DNA of 64,000 nucleotides from Microbacterium sp. RU1D. GTDB taxonomy: Bacteria; Actinomycetota; Actinomycetes; Actinomycetales; Microbacteriaceae. Position numbers and translations under genes: made by a program. Below, piece after piece: positions 45,497 to 54,261 of this stretch (its first letter is position 1; each line of letters begins with the position of its first letter). Below the pieces are notes generated by a model, which was not told where the DNA came from, did not search any database, and worked only from the letters and a program-made list of their open reading frames with translations. The stretch spans positions 496,001 to 560,000 of the forward strand of contig NZ_FTPQ01000002.1 in assembly GCF_900156435.1 (NCBI RefSeq), read 5' to 3'.

Positions 45497-47287
45497 GTGC
45501 ACCGGAACACCCTGCAATCCCCTCCCTCACGCGCCCGACGGGCGTCGACCTGGCTCGCGACCACCGCCCTCGTCGGCGGCGGGCTGCTCGTCGGTCCGGC
45601 AGCCTTCGCGGCCCCCGCCGCCGCGCCCGACGACCTCGGGCTGACCGGGGCGGACGTGATGACGCATCTGACCGAGCTGTCCGACATCAGCGAGTCGTTC
45701 AGCACCGAGGGGTATCGCGTCTGGAACGGCCCGGGCTACGAGGCCGCCGCGCGCTACGCGGAGCAGGTGCTCGAGGCGACCGGCGCGTTCACCGTGTCGC
45801 GCCAGACGTTCGAGGTCCCGACCTCGGAGTTCGGCGAGGCGTCGCTCACCGTGGCCGGCACGACCTACACCGGGTCGCACTTCGACCTCAGCGAGGGCAT
45901 CGATGGCGACTACACCGCCGCGCTCGCGCTGCCCTCCGACGCCGATGGCGCTCACCTCGGGTGCGAGCCCGGCGACTTCGCCGGCGTCCCCGCGGGCGCG
46001 ATCGTGCTCATCCAGCGCGGGATCTGCACCTTCGAGGCGAAGATCGACAACGCCACGGCCGCCGAGGCGGGAGCGGTGTTCGTCTACAACAACGAGCGTC
46101 CCGCCGAGGAGGGCGTGTCTCCGGACGACCAGCTCACCAACGTCGCCTCGGGCCCCCGCAACGAGGACGACTCCCCCGCCGCCACACTGCCGCAGGCCAG
46201 CGGTGACGCCGTCGCCGCGCTGATCGCGGCCGCCCCCGCCGACGCTCCCGTCGAGGGCACCGCCGTCATCGAGAAGCAGTTCCTCGTGACCGAGTCCTTC
46301 AACGTCATCGCCGACAGCATCGCGGGCGACCCCGACGACACCGTCGTGATCGGCGCGCCTCTCGATGGCGTGGCCGAGGGGCCCGGCGTCAACGACAACG
46401 CCTCCGGCTCCGCCGCGATCCTCGCCCTGGCCGAGAAGATCGCGGCATCCGAGACACCCAACGACAAGCGCGTCCGCCTCGCTCTCTGGAGCGCGGAGGA
46501 GGTCGGCCTGGTCGGATCGACGGCATACGTCGACGATCTCGTCGCGAACGACCCCGCCGAGCTCGACCGCATCTCGGCCTACCTGAACTACGACATGATC
46601 GGGTCCGAGAACTTCACCGTCGGCGTCTACGACGCGAACGAGTCGTCGTACGAAGCTCCCGTCGAGATCCCCGAGGGCTCGGCCGAGATCGAGCAGATCT
46701 ACACCGACTACTTCGATCAGATCGACCAGCCGTGGATCGACACCGAGTACTCGGGCCGCAGCGACTACCAGGCGTTCATCGTCAACGGCATCCCCGCGGG
46801 CGGTCTGTTCTCGGGCGCCGACGACATCAAGACCGAGGAGCAGGCGCGCCTGTTCGGCGGGACGGCCGGCGTCTTCATGGACCGCAACTACCACACGGTC
46901 GATGACACCCTCGCGAACGTCAACCGCGGCGCGATCGACATCTTCGCGCCCGCCATCGGTCACGCCGCGTTCGCCCTCGCGTGGGACGCCGCGGTCGAAC
47001 CCTCGCCCGAGCCGACGAGCGAGCCCACCGCGGAGCCGACCGCCGAGCCCACGGCCGAGCCCACCGCGCAGCCGACGGCCGAGCCCACCGCCGAGCCGAC
47101 CACGGCGCCGAGCCCCGCGCCCAGCGTCACCGGTGGTCCCGCCGGCGGCCCGAGCGGCGGAGACCTCGCGAACACGGGCAGCAGCGTCGACGGCTCGCCG
47201 ATGCCGGCGATCGGCGTCGGAATGCTGGCGCTCGGCCTGGTGATCGCGGCCGGCACGGCGATCGCCCGCCGTCGCACCCAGCAGTAA
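45497..47287 (+). CDS. Secreted M28-family peptidase with PA domain, LANTG wall-sorting tail and altered zinc site
   Basis: A 596-residue exported protein starting GTG at 45497. It has a signal peptide to about residue 38, then a PA domain (about 150-220), an M28 domain (250-490), an EPTAEPT repeat stalk (about 497-540) and LANTG at 557-561 followed by a hydrophobic anchor and RRRTQQ, a sortase-type sorting signal. In M28 enzymes the first Zn ligand is a His in AHLD; here it is Pro288 (GAPLDG). The other ligands (NDN, EE, YDMIG, NYHTVDDT) remain, so activity is uncertain. Confidence 0.88.
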   Translation: MHRNTLQSPPSRARRASTWLATTALVGGGLLVGPAAFAAPAAAPDDLGLTGADVMTHLTELSDISESFSTEGYRVWNGPGYEAAARYAEQVLEATGAFTVSRQTFEVPTSEFGEASLTVAGTTYTGSHFDLSEGIDGDYTAALALPSDADGAHLGCEPGDFAGVPAGAIVLIQRGICTFEAKIDNATAAEAGAVFVYNNERPAEEGVSPDDQLTNVASGPRNEDDSPAATLPQASGDAVAALIAAAPADAPVEGTAVIEKQFLVTESFNVIADSIAGDPDDTVVIGAPLDGVAEGPGVNDNASGSAAILALAEKIAASETPNDKRVRLALWSAEEVGLVGSTAYVDDLVANDPAELDRISAYLNYDMIGSENFTVGVYDANESSYEAPVEIPEGSAEIEQIYTDYFDQIDQPWIDTEYSGRSDYQAFIVNGIPAGGLFSGADDIKTEEQARLFGGTAGVFMDRNYHTVDDTLANVNRGAIDIFAPAIGHAAFALAWDAAVEPSPEPTSEPTAEPTAEPTAEPTAQPTAEPTAEPTTAPSPAPSVTGGPAGGPSGGDLANTGSSVDGSPMPAIGVGMLALGLVIAAGTAIARRRTQQ

Positions 47288-47299
47288 CCCGCGCGACGC

Positions 47300-47333
47300 G
47301 AACCGCCGGGGCCCGATCGGGTCCCGGCGGTTC
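47300..47333. terminator. Bidirectional terminator between convergent genes
   Basis: GAACCGCCGGG and CCCGGCGGTTC form a perfect 11-base stem with a CCCGATCGGG palindrome in the loop. It lies 13 bases past the peptidase stop and 30 before the oxidoreductase stop on the other strand. Confidence 0.85.
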
Positions 47334-47362
47334 GTCGTCCAACGGTCAGCGCGAGGGAGGGC

Positions 47363-48388
47363 TCACTCGCCCTCGGCCACGCGAATGAGCACCTTGCCCG
47401 TCGCGCCCTGCGCGACCGCGTCGTGCGCGGCCGCGGTGTCGGCGAGGTCGAACCACGTCAGCGGGAGCCCCGCGGCCTCACCCACCGGGAGCGCGCCGTC
47501 GGCAACGGCCGCCGCCACGTCCTCCGCCGCCGCGGCGAGTGCGCGCTCGCCCACCGTATAGAGCAGCACTCCCTGCCAGCGCACGTTCTTCGCGAAGCTG
47601 GGGCGAACGGGGGCGGAGAAGGTGTCGCCGCCGTTGTCGGCGTAGTAGCCGATCGTGCCGTGGTTGGCGACGACCTCGGCGTCGAGGGCGGCGTTGTCGG
47701 CGATGGCCACCTCGACGATGTGCTCGACCCCGTCGGGGGCGATCTCGCGGATGCCGTCCGCCAGCGACGCGCTCGGGTACTGCAGCACGTGGTGGGCGCC
47801 TGCCGCGCGGGCGAGCGCTTCCTTCTCGTCGCTGCTGACGGTGGCGATGACCGTCGCGCCGGCCCACACCGCGAGCTGGATCGCCGCGTGACCGACCGCG
47901 CCGGCGCCGCCCTGCACGAGCACGGTGCGGCCGGCGAGTGCGCCGGGGGCGAGGCGCGACGGGCCGTCCTCGTGCACCGTGAGCGCACGGTGGGCGGTCA
48001 TGGCCGGCACACCCAGGCTCGCGCCGAGTTCGAACGAGGCACCGTCGGCGAGGGGGACGATGCGCTCGGCCGGGAGCACGGCGTACTCGGCGGCTGTCCC
48101 GGTGGGGCGCTGATGCGCGGCGAGGTACACCCACACGCGCTGTCCCGCCTCGAGGCCGTCGACGCCCGAGCCGACGGCATCCACGACCCCCGCGCCGTCC
48201 TGATTCGGGGTGATCTCGTCGAACGGGAGGGGGCGACCGGCGCTCTCGCGGGCCTTCCAGTCGGTGGGGTTCACACCCGACACCGTGATGCGCACCCTCA
48301 CCTCGCCGGGGCCCGGTTCGGGCAGGGGTCGCTCGACGAGCGAGAGGACGGAGGAGTCACCGGGCTGGGTATACGTGATCGCCTTCAT
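47363..48388 (-). CDS. MDR-superfamily NADPH:quinone reductase-like oxidoreductase
   Basis: A 341-residue medium-chain dehydrogenase. The N-terminal GroES-like domain includes GVNPTDWKARESAG and DGAGVVDAVGSGV. The Rossmann motif is QGGAGAVGHAAIQLAVWAGA, the AxxGxxG form that binds NADPH. No catalytic-zinc cysteines are present, so it is a quinone-reductase rather than an alcohol-dehydrogenase type. The start at 48388 (MKAITYTQPGDSSV) lacks a strong ribosome binding site. It stands alone; substrate unknown. Confidence 0.85.
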   Translation of the reverse strand: MKAITYTQPGDSSVLSLVERPLPEPGPGEVRVRITVSGVNPTDWKARESAGRPLPFDEITPNQDGAGVVDAVGSGVDGLEAGQRVWVYLAAHQRPTGTAAEYAVLPAERIVPLADGASFELGASLGVPAMTAHRALTVHEDGPSRLAPGALAGRTVLVQGGAGAVGHAAIQLAVWAGATVIATVSSDEKEALARAAGAHHVLQYPSASLADGIREIAPDGVEHIVEVAIADNAALDAEVVANHGTIGYYADNGGDTFSAPVRPSFAKNVRWQGVLLYTVGERALAAAAEDVAAAVADGALPVGEAAGLPLTWFDLADTAAAHDAVAQGATGKVLIRVAEGE

Positions 48389-48536
48389 ACGGGGTTGAAC
48401 GGCGTCGACGCCCGAGCATTCCCGTGGTCGTGTCGACGGGCGCTCTGCGCCGTGACGATCGCGGGTGAGATCGCGGGGGTTTGACGGCTCGTTCACATCG
48501 AGCCCGCCTGTGCGCGCGCTTAGACTGATCCCACTC

Positions 48537-48618
48537 GCGGGAGTGGTGAAATCGGCAGACACGCAGGATTTAGGTTCCTGTGCCTTCGGGCGTGGGGGTT
48601 CAAGTCCCCCCTTCCGCA
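48537..48618 (+). tRNA. tRNA-Leu (anticodon TAG)
   Basis: An 82-nt class II tRNA. GCGGGAG pairs with CTTCCGC, and the anticodon loop TTTAGGT has TAG, reading CUN codons. A short variable arm GCCTTCGGGC and T arm GGTTCAAGTCC are present. A TAGACT -10 box lies 11 bases upstream at 48520-48525. No CCA is encoded. Confidence 0.95.
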
Positions 48619-48666
48619 CGTTCTTCGTTTCGCCAGCACAACCTCTCCGACCCGAACGGGACCGAT

Positions 48667-49416
48667 GTGATCCACACCACCGCCTCATTGCTCCCGTGGC
48701 TCGACCCCGCGACGATCATCGACGCGGCCGGCCCCTGGGCTCTGGCCATCGTCTGCCTCATCATCTTCGCCGAGACGGGCTTGCTCATCGGCTTCCTCCT
48801 TCCCGGCGACACTCTGCTGGTGATGGCCGGCATCCTGTCGAATCCGGTGACGCATCCGCCGGCCGGCGTGTTCGGTGTGAACGTGTGGGTGACCGGCCTC
48901 CTGATCGGTCTGGCCGCGTTCCTCGGCGGTGAGGTGGGATACGTCATCGGGCACAAGGCCGGTCCGGCGATCTTCGAGCGCAAGGACTCCGGGCTCTTCA
49001 GCCGCAAGAACGTCGAGCGCACCAACGCGTTCTTCGTGCGCTTCGGCGGACTGACCGTCATCCTGGCGCGTTTCGTGCCGATCGTGCGCACCTTCGCCCC
49101 GATCGCCGCCGGCGTCGGCCACATGAACAAGTGGAAGTACACCGTCTACAACTTCATCGGCGCCGTGCTGTGGGGTTTCGGCCTGACCGTGTTCGGATAC
49201 GTCCTGAGCCTCATTCCCGGCGTTGGCGAATTCGTCGCCGAGTACATCGACGTCATCCTCCTCGCGGTGGTCGTCGGAACCGTGGGCTTCGTGGTCGTGC
49301 ACTACTTCCGCGAGCGCGCCACCGCCAAGCGCGAGGGCGAGGTCACCCCCGCGGAGGCCGAATCGCTCACACTCGACCCGAAGACGCTCGAAGACGGAGA
49401 CCAGCCGACCCGCTGA
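48667..49416 (+). CDS. DedA-family membrane protein
   Basis: A 249-residue SNARE-associated/DedA protein. The signature ETGLLIGFLLPGDTLLVMAG lies in the first hydrophobic hairpin, and FVRFGGLTVILARFVPIVRT carries the conserved arginines. About five or six hydrophobic segments follow. DedA proteins are linked to lipid-carrier flipping and membrane homeostasis. GTG at 48667 (VIHTTASLLPWLD) is the likely start. It follows tRNA-Leu by 48 bases and might share its promoter. An acidic cytosolic tail ends EDGDQPTR. Confidence 0.9.
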   Translation: MIHTTASLLPWLDPATIIDAAGPWALAIVCLIIFAETGLLIGFLLPGDTLLVMAGILSNPVTHPPAGVFGVNVWVTGLLIGLAAFLGGEVGYVIGHKAGPAIFERKDSGLFSRKNVERTNAFFVRFGGLTVILARFVPIVRTFAPIAAGVGHMNKWKYTVYNFIGAVLWGFGLTVFGYVLSLIPGVGEFVAEYIDVILLAVVVGTVGFVVVHYFRERATAKREGEVTPAEAESLTLDPKTLEDGDQPTR

Positions 49417-49435
49417 TTCGCGGGCGCCGCATCCC

Positions 49436-49556
49436 GGTGGCTTCAACGGGCTCAGCCACCTCCGTGCCGCGGGCCTCGCTCCCCGTGCCGCAGGCCCCTG
49501 GCCCTGGTTCGGCGGCCCCAAGCCCCGTCCTTAAGCCCGTCGAAGGGACCGGTCCC
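49436..49556. repeat. REP-like palindromes downstream of the DedA gene
   Basis: GGTGGC and GCCACC (49436-49460) bracket TTCAACGGGCTCA. AAGCCCGTCGAAGGGACC at 49533-49550 carries the same core inverted. The pair lies between the convergent DedA and Ku genes. Confidence 0.78.
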
Positions 49557-49587
49557 CGCTTCGCGTGGCCGGATCCCGTGGCCCAGG

Positions 49588-50439
49588 TCACGACGCCTTC
49601 GACGTCTTCTTCTTCGCCGGGGCCTTCTTCGCGGGCGCGTCCTTCTCGCCGCGAGCCGCGCGCGTGCGCTCGACGCTCGCGCGGAGGGCCTCCATGAGGT
49701 CGATCACCTCGCCGCCGTCGTCGTCCTCGGCCTTGCCGAAGGTGGCATCCGTGTCGAGAGCGTCGCCCTGCTCGAGCTTCGCGTCGATCAGGGTGCGCAG
49801 CTCCTCCTGGTATTCGTCGGTGAACTCCTCCGGATCGAAGTCCTTCGAGAAGCTGTCGACGAGCGATGCCGACATCTCCAACTCCTTCGCCGAGATGCGC
49901 ACGCTCTCGTCCAGCGCCGGAAATGCAGCCTCGCGCACCTCGTCGGCCCACAGGAGCGTCTGAAGCACGAGGACGTCACCGCGCACGCGCAAGGCCGCCA
50001 GGCGGGTCTTCTGCCGCAGCGAGAAGCGGACGATGGCCGTGCGGTCGGTCTGCTCGAGCGTCTTGCGCAGCAGCACGTACGCCTTCGGTGACGACGAGTC
50101 GGGCTCGAGGTAGTAGGCCTTGTCGAGGGTGAGCAGGTCGACCTGGTCGCTGGGGACGAACTCCACGACCTCGATCTCGCGGCTGCGCTCGCTCGGCAGC
50201 GACGCGAGGTCGTCCTTCGTGAGCACGACCGTCTGCTCTCCGTCGTCGTACGCGCGGTCGATGTCCTGATAGGGCACGACCTCACCGTCGATCTCGCAGA
50301 TGCGCTGGTAGCGGATGCGCCCGCCGTCCTTGTTGTGCACCTGGTGCAGCGAGACGTCGTGGTCCTCCGTCGCGGAGTACACCTTCACCGGGACGTTGAC
50401 GAGGCCGAACGTCAGGGCGCCCTTCCAGATCGATCGCAT
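49588..50439 (-). CDS. ku: Ku protein for non-homologous end joining
   Basis: A 283-residue bacterial Ku that binds DNA ends as a homodimer and recruits LigD. It starts MRSIWKGALTFGLVNVPVKV, the family's N-terminal motif. EIDGEVVPYQDIDRAYDDGE and TLLWADEVREAAFP belong to the conserved beta-barrel core. The C-terminus is a basic Lys/Ala tail (KDAPAKKAPAKKKTSKAS) like those that stabilise DNA binding in other actinobacterial Ku proteins. It is divergent from ligD across a cluster of REP-like palindromes. Confidence 0.96.
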   Translation of the reverse strand: MRSIWKGALTFGLVNVPVKVYSATEDHDVSLHQVHNKDGGRIRYQRICEIDGEVVPYQDIDRAYDDGEQTVVLTKDDLASLPSERSREIEVVEFVPSDQVDLLTLDKAYYLEPDSSSPKAYVLLRKTLEQTDRTAIVRFSLRQKTRLAALRVRGDVLVLQTLLWADEVREAAFPALDESVRISAKELEMSASLVDSFSKDFDPEEFTDEYQEELRTLIDAKLEQGDALDTDATFGKAEDDDGGEVIDLMEALRASVERTRAARGEKDAPAKKAPAKKKTSKAS

Positions 50440-50504
50440 GGGAACAGTGAACACCGAAAGGACCGTGGATGCCGAGACCCTTGCGCCGGCGTCCGCGGCC
50501 AGTC

Positions 50505-50656
50505 CCTTCGACGAGCTCGGGCACCTCCGATCCGGGACTGGGCCCGGTCCCGCACCCTTCGACGGGCTCAGGGAAATCCGACACGCACGGCTGAGCGCGA
50601 GCCCGCGTCCCTTCGACGGGCTCAGGATCTCCGACACAGGGGCTGAGCCCGTCGAG
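50505..50656. repeat. Cluster of four REP-like elements between ku and ligD
   Basis: CTTCGACGAGCTCGG (about 50506), CTTCGACGGGCTCAGG (about 50558), CTTCGACGGGCTCAGG (about 50611) and the inverted GCTGAGCCCGTCGAGG (about 50642) lie in 150 bases between the divergent ku and ligD starts. This is the densest group of the family in the window. Confidence 0.85.
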
Positions 50657-50725
50657 GCCACCGGGAGCGGGCGCCCACCGCAACCCCCTGGGCATGCGGA
50701 GCCTCCCCCGCCCTACGCTGGGGCG

Positions 50726-53176
50726 ATGACGGAACAGACGGTGCGCATCGGCGGACGCCGCCTGCGCCTGTCCAACCTCGACAAAGTGCTGTACCCCGAG
50801 ACCGGGACCACCAAGGGCGAGGTGATCGACTACTACTCGCGTATCGCGCCGCTGCTGCTCCCCCACGTCGTCGACCGTCCCCTCACCCGCAAGCGCTGGC
50901 CCGACGGCGTCGGCACGGCGTCGGAGCCCGGCGAACCGTTCTTCGCGAAAGCGCTCGAGCCCGGTGCGCCGGCGTGGGTGCGGCGTTTCCCGATCGATCA
51001 CTCGTCGGGCGCCAAGGATTACCCTCTCGTCGACGACCTGCCCACCCTCGTCTACCTCGCGCAGGTGGCGAGCCTCGAACTGCACGTGCCGCAGTGGCGG
51101 TTCTCGAGCGAGGGTGAGCGGCAGAACCCCGACCGTCTGGTGCTCGACCTCGATCCCGGACCGGGCGTGGGTCTCGCGGAATGCGCCGAGGTCGCGCGGT
51201 GGGCGCGCGCCATCCTGCAGGACATGGGGCTCGATCCCCTGCCGGTCACCAGCGGCAGCAAGGGCATCCACCTCTACGCGCGCCTCGACGGGCGGCAGTC
51301 GAGCGATGCCGCGAGTGCCGTGGCCAAGGAACTCGCGCGGGCGATCGAGGCGGACCACCCCGATCTCGTGGTCAGCCAGATGACGAAGGCGGCGCGCCCC
51401 GGGAAAGTCTTCATCGACTGGAGCCAGAACAACGGCTCGAAGACCACGATCGCGCCCTATTCGCTGCGCGGACGCCCGCAGCCCTTCGTCGCGGCCCCGC
51501 GCACCTGGGCCGAGCTCGACGACCCCGGGCTGCGGCACCTGCTCTTCACCGAGGTGCTCGAGCGGCCCGACGACCCGCTCGCCGCCGTGGACCAGGTGCA
51601 CGGACCCCTTCGCGCCTACATCGCGAAGCGATCCGCCGGCCGCACGCCCGAGCCCGTGCCCGACCTCCCGCACGGCGCCCCGGGCGGTGACGGGCTCCCC
51701 CGTTTCGTCATCCAAGAGCATCACGCCTCGCGGCTGCACTGGGACCTCCGTCTCGAACGCGACGGGGTGCTGGTCAGCTGGGCGGTGCCGAAGGGCGTGC
51801 CGCCCACCACGGCGAAGAACAGCCTCGCCGTCATGACCGAGGACCACCCGCTGCAGTACCTGGACTTCGCCGGAGAGATCCCCCGTGGCGAATACGGCGC
51901 CGGGACCATGACGGTGTGGGACACCGGCACCTACGCCCTCGAGAAGTGGCGCGACGACGAGGTAATCGCCACCCTCACCGGGAGAGAGGACGGACCGCTC
52001 GGACGCGTCCGCCTCGCACTCATCCGCACCGAGGGCCACGGCGAGAAGTCGCAGTGGCTGCTGCACCGGATGAAGACGGATGCCGACGGTCACCCGCAGG
52101 GCGACGGAGCGCCCGTGGTGGCGCAGGATCACGGGCCTCCCGCCCCTCCCCCCGCGACCGCCGACGCCCCCGACGGACGCGCGGCGAGCACCGCCCCCTC
52201 CGTCGCGGAGCTCCGGCCGATGCTCGCCACCTCCGCCACGCCGGGGATCGCGCGCACCGCCGCGGCCCGCTGGGGCGGCACCCCGTGGGTGGAGATGAAG
52301 TGGGACGGCATCCGGGGTCTGGGGATCTGGGACGGGCACCGCCTGAGGCTCCGCTCGCGCAACGGCAACGACCTCACCGCCGCCTACCCCGAACTCACCG
52401 CCGTGGATCTGGGGCTGGGCCGCGACCCCGCGGTGTTCGACGGCGAGATCGTCGCCCTCGACGAGAAGGGGCGGCCGAGCTTCCCCCTCCTGCAGAAGCG
52501 GATGAACCTCGCGCAGCCCCGCGAGATCGAGCGGGAGGCGACGCGCACGCCCGTGCACCTGTACCTGTTCGACGTCTTGTCGGCGGGTGGGCGGGACGTG
52601 GCATCCCTCCCCCTCTCCCGTCGTCGCGAAGTGCTCGAGGACCTCACCGCGGAGGCCGGGGCGCCGATCGTGGTGCCGCCGGTCTTCGACGACGTGGATG
52701 CCGCGGTGTCCACCAGCGGCCGGTTCGGCCTCGAGGGGGTCGTCGTCAAGGACCCCGGCTCCACCTATCGCCGGGGTGCGCGGTCGGAGCAGTGGCTCAA
52801 GGTCAAGCACTCCCGGACGCAGGAAGTGGTGATCGGGGGGATCCGCCCGGGCAGAGGGAACCGGTCGGGCACGATCGGCTCGCTGCTCGTGGGCGTCCCC
52901 TCGGCGGACGGTCTGCGGTACGCGGGTCGCGTCGGCTCGGGGTTCGGCGAGCAGACCCTCGCGCGGTTGACCGAGCTGCTCGAACCGCTGCGCGCCGACG
53001 TCGACCCGTTCGTCGGGGTGCCGGCGGCGGACGCGCGGGATGCCCTGTGGGTACGGCCGGAGCTCGTCGGAGAGGTCGAGTTCGCGGAGTTCACGCCCGG
53101 TGGCATCCTGCGCCAGGCGCGGTGGCGCGGCTTGCGGCCGGACAAGAGCCGCGATGAGGTGGTGCGGGAGGCGTGA
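50726..53176 (+). CDS. ligD: Multifunctional ATP-dependent DNA ligase LigD (polymerase, phosphoesterase, ligase)
   Basis: An 816-residue end-joining enzyme. The primase-polymerase domain (about 1-300) has the metal-binding LDLDPGPG. The 3'-phosphoesterase domain (about 325-470) begins FVIQEHHASRLHWDLRLERD. The ATP-dependent ligase domain (about 505-816) has its adenylated Lys525 in VEMKWDGIRG. This POL-PE-LIG order is that of mycobacterial LigD. The ATG at 50726 lies eight bases after TACGCT, so the mRNA is probably leaderless. It works with Ku, encoded divergently. Confidence 0.96.
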   Translation: MTEQTVRIGGRRLRLSNLDKVLYPETGTTKGEVIDYYSRIAPLLLPHVVDRPLTRKRWPDGVGTASEPGEPFFAKALEPGAPAWVRRFPIDHSSGAKDYPLVDDLPTLVYLAQVASLELHVPQWRFSSEGERQNPDRLVLDLDPGPGVGLAECAEVARWARAILQDMGLDPLPVTSGSKGIHLYARLDGRQSSDAASAVAKELARAIEADHPDLVVSQMTKAARPGKVFIDWSQNNGSKTTIAPYSLRGRPQPFVAAPRTWAELDDPGLRHLLFTEVLERPDDPLAAVDQVHGPLRAYIAKRSAGRTPEPVPDLPHGAPGGDGLPRFVIQEHHASRLHWDLRLERDGVLVSWAVPKGVPPTTAKNSLAVMTEDHPLQYLDFAGEIPRGEYGAGTMTVWDTGTYALEKWRDDEVIATLTGREDGPLGRVRLALIRTEGHGEKSQWLLHRMKTDADGHPQGDGAPVVAQDHGPPAPPPATADAPDGRAASTAPSVAELRPMLATSATPGIARTAAARWGGTPWVEMKWDGIRGLGIWDGHRLRLRSRNGNDLTAAYPELTAVDLGLGRDPAVFDGEIVALDEKGRPSFPLLQKRMNLAQPREIEREATRTPVHLYLFDVLSAGGRDVASLPLSRRREVLEDLTAEAGAPIVVPPVFDDVDAAVSTSGRFGLEGVVVKDPGSTYRRGARSEQWLKVKHSRTQEVVIGGIRPGRGNRSGTIGSLLVGVPSADGLRYAGRVGSGFGEQTLARLTELLEPLRADVDPFVGVPAADARDALWVRPELVGEVEFAEFTPGGILRQARWRGLRPDKSRDEVVREA

Positions 53177-53184
53177 GGGCGCCC

Positions 53185-53250
53185 GGTCCCCTCGACGGGC
53201 TCAGGGATCTCCGCCGGAAGGTGGCTGAGCTCGTCGAAGCCACCGGGACC
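53185..53250. repeat. REP-like palindrome downstream of ligD
   Basis: GGTCCC and GGGACC (53185 and 53250) close a long hairpin with CTCGACGGGCTCAGG and GGCTGAGCTCGTCGAAGCC inside. It lies between the convergent ligD and CDF genes and may act as a terminator. Confidence 0.85.
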
Positions 53251-53255
53251 GGCTG

Positions 53256-54173
53256 CTATGCGTGGCGCGAATCGTGTTCCACGTGGCCGGCGGGCTCGAG
53301 CTGGAACGTCGAGTGCTCGACGTCGAAGTGGTCGGCCAGGCACGTCTGCAGCGACGCGAGGATCGCCGCGGCGCGACCGTCGGTGAGTGCGGCATCCTCC
53401 ACGATCACGTGCGCGCTGAACACGGGCGCCCCGCGGGTGAGCTGCCACACGTGCACGTCGTGCACGTCGACCACGCCGTCGGCGCCGCGGAGGTGTTCGC
53501 GGATCTCGGCGACCTGCAACCCCACCGGCGCCGACTCGGTCAGCACCACCACGACCTCGCGCAACAGGCCGATGGCCCGCGGCACGATGAGCACAGCGAT
53601 CAGCAGCGAGGCGATGGCATCCGCCTGGGTGAAGCCGGTCGTGACGATCACGATCGCGGCGATGATCACCGCGATCGAGCCCACGAGGTCGCCCAGCACT
53701 TCGAGATAGGCGCCGCGGACGTTGATGCTGCGCTTCTGCGCGCGGCTCAGCAGCCACATCGACACCGCGTTCGCGATCATGCCGACCACCGCGACGACGA
53801 GCATGAGGCCGCCCCGCACTTCCGCCTCGGCGGGCGCGAGCAGGCGCTGCACGGCTTCGACGCCCACCCACGCGCACAGGACGATCAGGATGACGCCGTT
53901 CACCAGCGCCCCGAGCACCTCGGCGCGCTGGTACCCGAACGTGCGGCGGTCGTCGGCGGGCCGCGCCGCGATCGTCGTGGCCACGAGCGCGACCACGAGG
54001 GCCGCCGCGTCGGTGAACATGTGCGCCGCGTCGGCGAGCAGCGCGAGCGAGCCCGACAGGACCGCCCCGACGATCTGCACGAGCATCACCGTCGCCGTCA
54101 GGGCGAGGGCGGTGGCGAGCAGACGCCGGTTGCCGGCATCCCGGATGCCGCCGGAGGGGGCGTGATCGTGCAT
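53256..54173 (-). CDS. Cation diffusion facilitator metal exporter
   Basis: A 305-residue CDF protein with six hydrophobic segments. The first metal motif is LADAAHMFTDAAALVVAL (HxxxD in helix 2), and the second is in helix 5 (TQADAIASLLIAV, DxxxS/D). The histidine-containing C-terminal domain (about 215-300) includes DVHDVHVWQLTRG. It resembles CzcD-type Zn/Co/Cd exporters. The N-terminal MHDHAPSGG and C-terminal HVEHDSRHA are mildly His-rich. TAGCCT lies six bases before the ATG, so it is probably leaderless. Confidence 0.93.
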   Translation of the reverse strand: MHDHAPSGGIRDAGNRRLLATALALTATVMLVQIVGAVLSGSLALLADAAHMFTDAAALVVALVATTIAARPADDRRTFGYQRAEVLGALVNGVILIVLCAWVGVEAVQRLLAPAEAEVRGGLMLVVAVVGMIANAVSMWLLSRAQKRSINVRGAYLEVLGDLVGSIAVIIAAIVIVTTGFTQADAIASLLIAVLIVPRAIGLLREVVVVLTESAPVGLQVAEIREHLRGADGVVDVHDVHVWQLTRGAPVFSAHVIVEDAALTDGRAAAILASLQTCLADHFDVEHSTFQLEPAGHVEHDSRHA

Positions 54174-54261
54174 GTGTCCAGGCTAGGGCGGCGAGGCGTC
54201 CACCCGCGTGTTTCCGCGGAAGTCGGGAATGAGAACCGGTGTCAGCGCCCGTCGCGCGGGC

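Noticed and set aside
49436..53250. Insertion-sequence remnants around ku and ligD
   Set aside because: The palindromes have no transposase fragment and no flanking target duplications that I can see.
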